DNA from: Schaalia odontolytica
GTDB lineage: Bacteria > Actinomycetota > Actinomycetes > Actinomycetales > Actinomycetaceae
DNA length: 7,089 nucleotides
Reading direction: 5' to 3'
NCBI GenBank assembly: GCA_958415245.1
Contig: CATYYP010000094.1
Location: 1-7,089 of the forward strand
Shown here piece after piece: positions 1-6,256 of this stretch. Numbering within the stretch: the stretch's first letter is position 1; the number at the start of each line of letters is the position of its first letter. Under the pieces are notes generated by a model. That model was not told the origin of the DNA. It worked only from the letters and a program-made list of their open reading frames with translations, and ran no database searches. A program made the translations under genes and the position numbers.

Positions 1-379
1 GGATGAGCGCGGTCGTGGCTCCCACGGCCTCGCCCAGGGGGGCCAGGAGGGCGTCGAGGAATCCGTCGCGCACGGTCGCGTCGTTGTTGAGTAGGACGAC
101 GGCATCCTCGCTCAGTCCGGCCGCGCCCGCCATGACGCCGGCGCCGAAGCCGTCGTTCGTCCCAGCGTTGACGAGGGTGACGCGCGCAGGATCGGCGGCG
201 CCGCGCAGCTCGTCGAGCCCCTCGCGCAGGACGATGAGCGAGTCGTCGTCGGATCCGTTGTCGACGACGACGAGGTGGTCCCCCTCCCCCATCTGCGGGG
301 CGATGGAGTGGGCGGCGCGCAGGGTGAGCGGCGCGTTCTTCCAGTTGACGAGGATGACCCTCGCGCTGCGCGCCCTCAT
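1..379 (-). CDS. GT2 family glycosyltransferase, N-terminal part (cut by window edge)
   Basis: This is the first 126 codons of a gene reading leftwards out of the window, so the C-terminus is not seen. The translation has the hallmarks of a GT-A fold family 2 glycosyltransferase: an opening beta strand VILVNW (residues 8-13), the nucleotide-binding DNGSDDD (40-46), NAGTNDGFGAG (71-81), and LLNNDA (96-101), which sits where the metal-binding DxD-like motif lies. NND in place of DxD is usual in rhamnosyltransferase-like GT2 enzymes of the WcaE/RfbF kind. Such enzymes act at the cytoplasmic face of the membrane and add a sugar from a nucleotide-sugar donor to a growing polysaccharide; donor and acceptor cannot be read from this fragment. 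The start ATG (379-377) overlaps the stop of the upstream GT4 gene as ATGA, so the two are likely translationally coupled; the site before it is only weakly Shine-Dalgarno-like. The upstream frameshift would move ribosome termination to 597 and could reduce expression of this gene. Confidence 0.88.
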   Translation of the reverse strand, partial: MRARSARVILVNWKNAPLTLRAAHSIAPQMGEGDHLVVVDNGSDDDSLIVLREGLDELRGAADPARVTLVNAGTNDGFGAGVMAGAAGLSEDAVVLLNNDATVRDGFLDALLAPLGEAVGATTALI

Positions 380-1487
380 CGGTTACCCGCCAGGGACGCG
401 TAGATGGCGGCGTGCGCGGCGGCCGAGGCCTCCCACGTGTAGTCGCGGGCGCGCTCGATACCGGCTGCGGCGAGCCGGTCGTGCTCGCTACCAGCAGCTG
501 CCTCAAGGGCTTCGGCCAGGGCCGAGGCATCGGTGGCCGGCACGAGGAGACCGGCGTCGCTACCCGTAATCTCCGCCATACAGGTGTCCGCGCTGGTCAC
601 GACGGGCGTTCCGTGCGCCATGGCCTCGAGGACGGGCAGGCCGAAGCCCTCCCAGATCGAGGGGAAGGTGAAGACTCGGGCGCCCGCGTACGCGCAGGCC
701 AGGTCGGTGTCGTCGAGGCGTCCGAGGACGTGGACACGATCGGCAGCGGCGCGTCGGTGGGGTCGCGTCCCCATCCGGCGGGTCCGACGAGGACGAGGTC
801 GAGGTCGGTCCCGCGCATCTGCTCGTAGGCCGCGAGCAGGGTGGGCAGGTTCTTGCGGGGCTCGCGGGTGCCGACCCACAGGACGTAGGGGCGTTCGAGT
901 CCGTGGCGGGAGCGGAACTCGTCAACCTGCGCATCGGTGACGGGAGTGTGGCTCAGGCCGTGCGGGATGACGGTGATGCGAGAGGCATCCAGGCCTGCCT
1001 CGATGCAGTCGTCGGCGGTGGCCTGGGACGGAACGATGATGGCATCGGCGCGCTTCCTCGTGATCTCAAGGGCGCGGTGGAAGTACGCGGAGCCGTGGGC
1101 CGTGAAGTGGTCGGGGTCGCGCAGGAAGGCGACGTCATGGACGGTGACAGCCAGGGGGCGCGAGGTCGGCGGGATCGCCCACGTGGTCGCGTGCACGACA
1201 TCCGCTCCCCCGCCCGATCCGACGCCGAGCATCCGATCCACGCTGGGGGTTCCCAGTCGGTCCCACGCCGCGTACAGGGCACGGCGAGGCAGCGCCGAGT
1301 TAAGCACGGGGATGGTCAGGCCCACCTCGTTCGGTGTGGGCTCGCCCGCGCCACGCCGTGCGGCGATCCCGATAGCACGCACGCCCTGGTCTGCCAGGCG
1401 GGCGGCGACCTCGACGATGTACCGGCCCGATCCTCCGGGCACCGGCTGCCACATTTGTTCGACGACCATTCCAACGTTGACGCTCAT
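376..1487 (-). pseudogene. GT4 family glycosyltransferase, interrupted by a single frameshift
   Basis: A group 4 (GT-B) glycosyltransferase split over two frames. From ATG 1487, codons 1-248 give a normal N-terminal half: a glycine-rich acceptor-side loop PVPGGSGRYI (15-24), VTVHDVAF (114-121), IVPSQATADD (151-160), VIPHG (173-177) and GTREPRKNLPTL (206-217), typical of the donor-binding domain. After GWGRDPTDAPL (about position 744) the frame is lost and runs to a premature stop at 599-597, giving a 296-residue product without the catalytic C-terminus. In the other frame the domain resumes at once with ADRVHVLGRLDD and continues through the donor-binding E-x7-E motif in WEGFGLPVLEAM to the stop at 376. 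The total length (1112 bp) is one base short of 371 codons, so one missing base near 739-750 explains everything. The open, motif-bearing downstream frame means the lesion is very recent or a sequencing error. A paralogue lies across the divergent gap. The start is chosen from family length; its upstream site is weak. Confidence 0.8.
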
Positions 1488-1586
1488 ACATCCAGGGTAG
1501 TTCACGGGTGCGCGGGGGCGGTAACAAAAGTATCCGCGAGCGCAAAATGGCATACGATAAGGGGAATAGTTGTTGCTCCCGACCCA
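1488..1586. promoter_or_regulatory. Divergent intergenic region between two GT4 genes
   Basis: This 99-bp gap is the only space from which both the minus-strand GT pair and the plus-strand GT4-DUF2142 pair could be transcribed. Its part from about 1521 to 1575 is clearly more A/T-rich than the flanking genes. For the plus strand the best weak candidate is GTAACA (1521-1526), a 16-bp spacer, and CAAAAT (1543-1548); another possible -10 is TACGAT (1553-1558), which has no good -35. I could not pick a convincing promoter for the minus strand. The role as a divergent promoter region comes from the layout; the hexamers are tentative. Confidence 0.4.
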
Positions 1587-2750
1587 ATGGGGATGATCGT
1601 GGCCCACTTCGTTTCTCACTCGCATCCGATCCGCGTCCTGCTGGACGGCACCGCGATCCCCGCAGACCTGGGCGGCGTCGGCCGCTACGTGGACGATCTG
1701 GTGCCGGAGCTGGTCGAGCAAGGCGTGGACCTGACGATGGCGGTCCAGGAGCGCGACGCCGAGCACTTCGCGACGCGCCTGCCTTCGGCCCGCATCATCC
1801 CGATTTCGCAGCGTTTCGAGCCACGTCCCGCGCGCATGGCCTGGGAGCAGACGGGCCTGCCCAAGCTGATCCGTAAGGTCCGCCCCGACGTCCTGCACTC
1901 CCCGCACTACACGTCTCCGCAGTTCCCGGGAGTGCCCGTTGTCATCACACTGCACGACGCGACGTTCTTCTCGCACCCGCAGGCCCACTCGCGCCTCAAG
2001 CAGCGCTTCTTCACGGCGGCGATTCGCCGCGCGATTCGCCGCGCGGACGCCCTCGTGGTGCCTTCTCTGGCCACGCGTGACGAGACCATCAAGTACGCGG
2101 GCGGAGACCCCTCGCAGTTCTACGTCGCCTACCACGGCGTGGATCGCTCGATCTTCCACCCTGTCTCCGACGCCGAGCGCGAGCGCGTCAAGGCATCCCT
2201 GGGTCTGGAGGGCCGCGACTACATCGGCTTCCTGGGCACGCTGGAGCCCCGTAAGAACGTGCCGAACCTGGTGCGCGGCTGGGTGAAGGCCGTCTCGGAC
2301 CGCCCGAATCCGCCGGCCCTCGTGCTGGCCGGTGGCAAGGGGTGGGACGAGGACATCGACCCGGCCCTGGCCTCGGTGCCCGAGCACCTGACGGTCCTGC
2401 GCCCCGGCTACCTGCCCCTCGAGGACCTGCCCGGTTTCCTCTCGGGCTGCGTCATTTTGGCCTACCCCTCGATCGCGGAGGGCTTCGGACTGCCGGTCCT
2501 GGAGGCGATGAGCTGCGGCGCAGCAACGCTGACGACTCGACTGACCTCTCTGCCCGAGGTCGGCGGCGACGCCGTCGCCTACTGCGACATCGACCCGGAC
2601 TCCATCGCCTCGGCCCTGACGGAGCTGCTGGACGACCCGGCTCGCCGCGAGGCCCTGGGGGCCGCCGCGATTCCGCGCGCTGGCGAGTTCACGTGGGCCC
2701 GCGCCGCTTCGGTTCACATCGAGGCATTCCGCGCCGCTGCCCATTCCTGA
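1587..2750 (+). CDS. GT4 family glycosyltransferase, intact
   Basis: A 387-residue GT-B glycosyltransferase of family 4, the usual length for a single-domain member. Visible motifs are VLLDGTAIPADLGGVGRYV (17-35), the N-terminal strand and glycine-rich loop; TLHDATFF (121-128); VVPSLATRDE (157-166); YHGVD (182-186); GTLEPRKNVPNL (217-228), start of the donor-binding domain; and AEGFGLPVLEAM (297-308), whose E298 and E306 form the E-x7-E motif that binds the nucleotide sugar. It probably transfers a hexose such as mannose to a lipid-linked or surface glycan on the inner membrane face; donor and acceptor are unknown. It is a paralogue of the broken gene on the other strand. The start is uncertain: ATG 1587 and ATG 1593 are in frame and neither has an ideal ribosome site, while GTG 1599 has GGGGA five bases upstream. 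The first conserved strand starts near residue 15, so any of these gives a complete enzyme. The DUF2142 gene starts 28 bp after the stop, probably in the same transcript. Confidence 0.9.
   Translation: MGMIVAHFVSHSHPIRVLLDGTAIPADLGGVGRYVDDLVPELVEQGVDLTMAVQERDAEHFATRLPSARIIPISQRFEPRPARMAWEQTGLPKLIRKVRPDVLHSPHYTSPQFPGVPVVITLHDATFFSHPQAHSRLKQRFFTAAIRRAIRRADALVVPSLATRDETIKYAGGDPSQFYVAYHGVDRSIFHPVSDAERERVKASLGLEGRDYIGFLGTLEPRKNVPNLVRGWVKAVSDRPNPPALVLAGGKGWDEDIDPALASVPEHLTVLRPGYLPLEDLPGFLSGCVILAYPSIAEGFGLPVLEAMSCGAATLTTRLTSLPEVGGDAVAYCDIDPDSIASALTELLDDPARREALGAAAIPRAGEFTWARAASVHIEAFRAAAHS
2019..2042 (+). repeat. Perfect 12-bp tandem duplication inside the GT4 gene
   Basis: The 12-mer GCGATTCGCCGC occurs twice head to tail, with a further three matching bases after it. 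It is in phase with codons and encodes Ala-Ile-Arg-Arg twice (residues 145-152), in the basic helix just before the conserved VVPS strand. The aligned region of the paralogue has no such duplication. Gain or loss of a unit would keep the reading frame. Confidence 0.75.
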
Positions 2751-2763
2751 GTCGACTGCACCC

Positions 2764-2771
2764 GAAGGAGG
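2764..2771 (+). promoter_or_regulatory. Strong ribosome binding site for the DUF2142 gene
   Basis: GAAGGAGG ends seven bases before ATG 2779. It is a near-perfect match to the anti-Shine-Dalgarno sequence and fixes the start of the membrane protein gene. It is the strongest such site in the window, so this gene is probably translated independently of the GT4 gene ahead of it. Confidence 0.85.
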
Positions 2772-2778
2772 CCGCCGC

Positions 2779-4332
2779 ATGTCCACGTCCGCCCCGCAGC
2801 GCCGCACGCTCGTCGCGGTGCTCATCCTCGTTGCCGCGGTGGTTGCGGCGTCGCTGGCGTGGGTCGTGGCGTCCCCGGTCGGCTCTTCCCCGGACGAGGA
2901 CTTCCACGTCGGTTCGATGTGGTGCCCTCCCCCGGTGGACGAGACGGGCTGCCAGATTTCCACCAAGGACGGCGAGAAGGCCGTCATGGTGCCGCAGTCG
3001 CTGGCCAAGGAGTACGTCACCTGCTACGCCTTCGACCATGACAATTCCGCTCTGTGCGCCCTGAACGCATCGGACGAGGAGCTGGCACCAACCCTGCGTT
3101 GGGACGACGGAAACTACCCCTGGGGCTACTACCAGTTCGCTCACCTGTTCGTGCAGCGCTCGACGAGCCACGCGGTCCTCGCGCTGCGCACGGTGAACAC
3201 GCTGCTGGCGATCGGTCTGATCGGCGCGATCATTGCACTGGCGGATTCGGGGCTGAAGCGCGCGATCAGCGTCGCCGTGACGGTTGCGTGGCTGCCGATG
3301 GGCATCTATTTCGTTGCCGGCATGAACCCGTCGTCGTGGGCGATGACGGGCACGTTTGCGTTTACCGCTGGGCTACTGGCCGCCACCCGTTCGATGGGGC
3401 GACGCCGGGTGGGTCTGATCGCCTGTGCCCTGGCCGGCGCGGTCTTGGCGTGCACGTCTCGCGGCGACAGCGCTTTCTTCCTCTTCGTCGTCACTGTCGC
3501 CCTGGCCTTCGCGGTGCCGCTCAGCAGGCGCATCATTCCCGAGGCAACCCTGGCATGCGTCGCCTCCATCGTTGGCATCTGGGTCATGGCGCGCACGAAC
3601 GTGGCTGCCTCGCACCTGGGTTCGGGTAACGAACTGGCGGAATACTCTCTCAAACACATCGCGTGGCTCAACGTGTCCTCACTACCCAACTACCTGCGCG
3701 GCTTCGTCGGACACCTGCTGGGACCGGGGTGGAACGACGTGTCCTACCAGGGCACCGTGTCCTACGGCGCCTCCGTCGTAGTCGTCGCCGTCCTGTGCTG
3801 GTCACTGCGCTCACTGTCCTGGCGCAAGGCTCTGTCAGCGATCACGGTGGCCGGTGCAATCACGGGCGTTCCCGTGGTGATTGGCCTGCGCGGACACTTC
3901 AACAACGTGCTCACCTACCAGCCGCGCTACATGCTGCCGCTCTTCGCGGTATTCCTGCTCATGCTCCTGGCTCCCTCCCCCGCACGCGCGAACGATGAGG
4001 GGCGGCGCGTGGGCAGCGAGGAATTCCGCCTCCCCACCAGCATCGCTGGGCGCGTCGGCACGGGGCTCGTAGCGGCAACATGGGCGCTCACTAACGCCCG
4101 GGCTCTCTACCTCGTCATCGAGCGCTACGCGTTCGGGCGTACACAGCACGGCTACCCCATCGACCTGTCGACGCGGAACCTCAGCGCGGGGAACGAGTGG
4201 TGGTGGCCGACAGCTCCGATCGGACCGATGGCCGTATGGATCCTTGGCACTCTCGCTGGCGCGCTTGCGATTGGCCTGGCCGTTTTCCTATGGCAACGCT
4301 CCCCCGAAAAGGCGCCCGAGCCTCGTCGATAG
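2779..4332 (+). CDS. DUF2142-type polytopic membrane protein (putative GT-C-like glycosyltransferase)
   Basis: A 517-residue integral membrane protein with about 12 hydrophobic segments (roughly residues 10-32, 133-155, 162-181, 186-203, 211-226, 232-249, 256-271, 331-346, 351-369, 384-399, 424-447 and 481-505). The layout fits the DUF2142 family: a first membrane helix followed by SPDEDFH (37-43), which matches the PDE motif at the start of the large outer loop; NPSSW (183-187) at a helix start; and QPRYMLPL (381-388), like the family's (Q/G)xRYxxP motif. By resemblance to GT-C enzymes, this family is thought to use polyprenyl-phosphate sugars on the outer membrane face to modify surface glycans; I know of no proven reaction. 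The outer loop (33-130) has four cysteines (49, 58, 82, 93), which could form two disulfides. The neighbouring glycosyltransferases support a role in cell-wall polysaccharide or glycolipid assembly. The family call is from remembered motifs; the membrane topology is directly visible. Confidence 0.8.
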   Translation: MSTSAPQRRTLVAVLILVAAVVAASLAWVVASPVGSSPDEDFHVGSMWCPPPVDETGCQISTKDGEKAVMVPQSLAKEYVTCYAFDHDNSALCALNASDEELAPTLRWDDGNYPWGYYQFAHLFVQRSTSHAVLALRTVNTLLAIGLIGAIIALADSGLKRAISVAVTVAWLPMGIYFVAGMNPSSWAMTGTFAFTAGLLAATRSMGRRRVGLIACALAGAVLACTSRGDSAFFLFVVTVALAFAVPLSRRIIPEATLACVASIVGIWVMARTNVAASHLGSGNELAEYSLKHIAWLNVSSLPNYLRGFVGHLLGPGWNDVSYQGTVSYGASVVVVAVLCWSLRSLSWRKALSAITVAGAITGVPVVIGLRGHFNNVLTYQPRYMLPLFAVFLLMLLAPSPARANDEGRRVGSEEFRLPTSIAGRVGTGLVAATWALTNARALYLVIERYAFGRTQHGYPIDLSTRNLSAGNEWWWPTAPIGPMAVWILGTLAGALAIGLAVFLWQRSPEKAPEPRR

Positions 4333-4351
4333 ACACTTCACACCCAAACCG

Positions 4352-4380
4352 TTCACAAATCCACTCAATAGTGCTACGCT
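4352..4380 (+). promoter_or_regulatory. Predicted sigma-70-type promoter of the licCA-licB operon
   Basis: A -35 hexamer TTCACA (4352-4357, five of six to TTGACA), exactly 17 bp of spacer, and a -10 TACGCT (4375-4380) that fits the TAnnnT pattern common in actinobacteria. The expected transcription start is near 4386-4388, leaving a leader of about 40 bases before ATG 4427. The surrounding 4333-4390 stretch is A/T-richer than the genes. No terminator-like hairpin with a T run follows the DUF2142 stop at 4332, so some read-through from upstream is also possible. Confidence 0.65.
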
Positions 4381-4394
4381 CGAACATGTAGCAC
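4371..4394. promoter_or_regulatory. Operator-like inverted repeat over the licCA -10 element
   Basis: GTGCTAC (4371-4377) and GTAGCAC (4388-4394) are perfect inverted copies separated by 10 bp, so arm centres lie 17 bp apart. The left arm overlaps the -10 hexamer and the right arm covers the predicted transcription start. A protein bound here would block RNA polymerase. With that start site the left arm is not transcribed, so an RNA hairpin is less likely than a DNA site. No T run follows, so it is not an intrinsic terminator. The binding protein is unknown; the winged-helix domain of the adjacent gene product is the obvious candidate. Confidence 0.5.
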
Positions 4395-4426
4395 CGAAGC
4401 GGCTTCCATGAACGAAAGGTGATCGC

Positions 4427-6256
4427 ATGCCCACGACCAACGTCGGCACGCTCAGCGAGCCCCAATTCAACATCCTGAACGCACTGGCCAAGGCCGACTC
4501 CCCCCTCACGCAGCGGGCACTGTCGGAGGCCACCGGTATGAGCCTGGGGCGCGTCAACACCGCCACCCGCGAGTGCGAGGCCGCCGGCTACATCGACGAG
4601 CGCGCTATCACCGACGCGGGCCGCGAGGCCCTCGAGCCCTACCGCGTCACGGGCGCCGTCATCATGGCCGCGGGCCTGTCCTCACGCTTCGCTCCCATCA
4701 GCTACGAACGCCCCAAGGGCACGCTCAAGGTGCGCGGAGAGATCCTCGTCGAGCGTCAGATCCGCCAGCTCCACGAAGCCGGCATCACCAACATCGCGCT
4801 GGTCGTGGGCTACAAGAAGGAATACTTCTTCTACCTGGCCGACAAGTACGGTGTCGACATCATCGTCAACCGCGAATACGCCACCCGCAACAACAACGGC
4901 TCCCTCTGGCTCGTCAAGGACCGCCTCGACAACACCTACGTGTGCTCCTCGGACGACTACTTCACAACCAACCCCTTCGAGCCCTACGTCTACAAGGCCT
5001 ACTACTCGGCGAACTACGTTGAGGGTCCAACCGATGAGTGGTGCATCAAGACGGGTCCAGGCGACCGCATCACGGGCGCGACCGTTGGCGGCGCCGACGC
5101 GTGGGTCATGCTCGGCCACGTCTACTTCGACCGCGTTTTCTCCGCGACATTCCGCGAAATCCTCGAGCAGGTCTACCACCTGCCCGAGACGGTGTCGAAG
5201 CTGTGGGAGTCCATCTACCTGGACCACATCAAGTCCTTCGACATGGTGATCCGCCGCTACCCGGACGGCGTCATCCACGAGTTCGATTCGGTCGACGAGC
5301 TGCGCAGCTTCGACCCCCTCTTCATGGAGAACGTCGACTCCGAGGTCTTCGATCACATCGTGGCCACCCTGGGCTGCCAGAAGTCGGACATCCGCGACTT
5401 CTACCCGCTCAAGCAGGGCATCACGAACCTGTCGTGCCACTTCGCCGTGGGCGACGAGGAGTACGTGTATCGCCACCCGGGCATCGGCACGGAGAAGATC
5501 GTGGACCGCAGCGCGGAGTTCGCCGGCCTGCGCCTGGCCGCAGAGCTCGGCATCGACGACACCTTCCTCACGGGCGACCCCGAGGCGGGTTGGAAGATCT
5601 CGCGCTTCGTACGCGACGTGCGCAACCTGGACGTCACCCGCGACGAGGAGCTCAAGGCCGCGATGGAGATGGATCGCGCGCTGCACACCTCCGGTCGCGT
5701 GCTGGACCGCTCCTTCGACTTCGTCACCGAGGGCCTGCGCTACGAGGGCCTCCTCAAGGCCTTCGGCCCCATCGACGTGCCCGGATACTTCGAACTGCGC
5801 GACAAGGTCCTGCGTCTGAAGGCCTTCGCTGACGCGGATGGCTTCGATAAAGTCCCCTCACACAACGACTTCTTCCCGCCGAACTTCCTGGTGGATAAGG
5901 ACGGAAAGATCAGCCTCATCGACTGGGAGTACGCGGGCATGTCGGACATAGCCGCCGACTTCGGCACGATGACCGTGTGCACGGCGGAGATGACCCGCGA
6001 GCGCGCGGCCGCCGCCCTGGAGTACTACCTGGGCCACGCCCCCTCTGAGCGCGAGGCGCGCCACTTCTTCGCCTACGAGGTGTTCGCCGGCTGGTGCTGG
6101 TATCTGTGGGCGCTGGTTAAGGAGGCCGAAGGCGACGACGTCGGCGAATGGCTCTACATCTACTACTCGCACGCGACACGCACGCTCGATTCCCTGCTCG
6201 CAGCCTACGAGGCCGCCTCGAGCACTCAGATCTCCACGGAAGGTGAACTGGCATGA
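4427..6256 (+). CDS. licCA: Three-domain fusion: winged helix + LicC-type cytidylyltransferase + LicA-type choline kinase
   Basis: A 609-residue cytoplasmic fusion. Residues about 8-70 form a MarR-like winged-helix domain (QRALSEATGMSLGRVNTATR as the helix-turn-helix, then AGYIDERAITDAG as the wing). Residues about 75-310 are a nucleotidyltransferase: IMAAGLSSRFAP (79-90) binds the nucleotide, ERPKGTL (94-100) holds the conserved lysine, and SSDDYF (174-179) the metal-binding acidic pair, as in LicC, which makes CDP-choline from CTP and phosphocholine. Residues about 320-600 are an APH/choline kinase domain: SHNDFFPPNFLVD (478-490) gives the catalytic D481 and N486, and LIDWEYAGMSDIAADFG (497-513) gives D499, as in LicA. 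The protein should therefore turn choline into CDP-choline in two steps for surface phosphocholine decoration. A licCA fusion is known from Treponema denticola; the extra DNA-binding domain is not explained by the enzymology. The start is supported by AGGTGATC (4417-4424). Its stop overlaps the licB start. The substrate could be a related amino alcohol. Confidence 0.9.
   Translation: MPTTNVGTLSEPQFNILNALAKADSPLTQRALSEATGMSLGRVNTATRECEAAGYIDERAITDAGREALEPYRVTGAVIMAAGLSSRFAPISYERPKGTLKVRGEILVERQIRQLHEAGITNIALVVGYKKEYFFYLADKYGVDIIVNREYATRNNNGSLWLVKDRLDNTYVCSSDDYFTTNPFEPYVYKAYYSANYVEGPTDEWCIKTGPGDRITGATVGGADAWVMLGHVYFDRVFSATFREILEQVYHLPETVSKLWESIYLDHIKSFDMVIRRYPDGVIHEFDSVDELRSFDPLFMENVDSEVFDHIVATLGCQKSDIRDFYPLKQGITNLSCHFAVGDEEYVYRHPGIGTEKIVDRSAEFAGLRLAAELGIDDTFLTGDPEAGWKISRFVRDVRNLDVTRDEELKAAMEMDRALHTSGRVLDRSFDFVTEGLRYEGLLKAFGPIDVPGYFELRDKVLRLKAFADADGFDKVPSHNDFFPPNFLVDKDGKISLIDWEYAGMSDIAADFGTMTVCTAEMTRERAAAALEYYLGHAPSEREARHFFAYEVFAGWCWYLWALVKEAEGDDVGEWLYIYYSHATRTLDSLLAAYEAASSTQISTEGELA

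Noticed and set aside
739..750. Programmed ribosomal frameshifting as the explanation for the two-frame GT4 gene
   Set aside because: No slippery heptamer or homopolymer run at the junction, and GT4 enzymes are not known to use recoding; a mutation or sequencing error is simpler.
1563..1580. Small inverted repeat GGGA / TCCC before the plus-strand GT4 gene
   Set aside because: Only four base pairs with an 11-base or longer loop, expected by chance in G/C-rich sequence.
903..1586. Upstream in-frame extension of the plus-strand GT4 gene
   Set aside because: It is antisense to the minus-strand GT4 gene, has no motif, and would add over 220 residues to a family that is normally near 380.
1488..3020. 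Long open frame on the minus strand extending upstream of the broken GT4 start
   Set aside because: It lies antisense to the intact GT4 gene, is a by-product of high-GC third positions, and shows no protein motif; only the part from 1487 downward is real.
4333..4426. Intrinsic terminator after the DUF2142 gene
   Set aside because: The inverted repeat at 4371-4394 is not followed by a T run and overlaps a good promoter, so it fits an operator better.
4682..5686. Open frame of 334 codons on the minus strand inside licCA
   Set aside because: Valine, alanine and aspartate-rich mirror frame of a high-GC gene; licCA on the plus strand has all the conserved motifs here.
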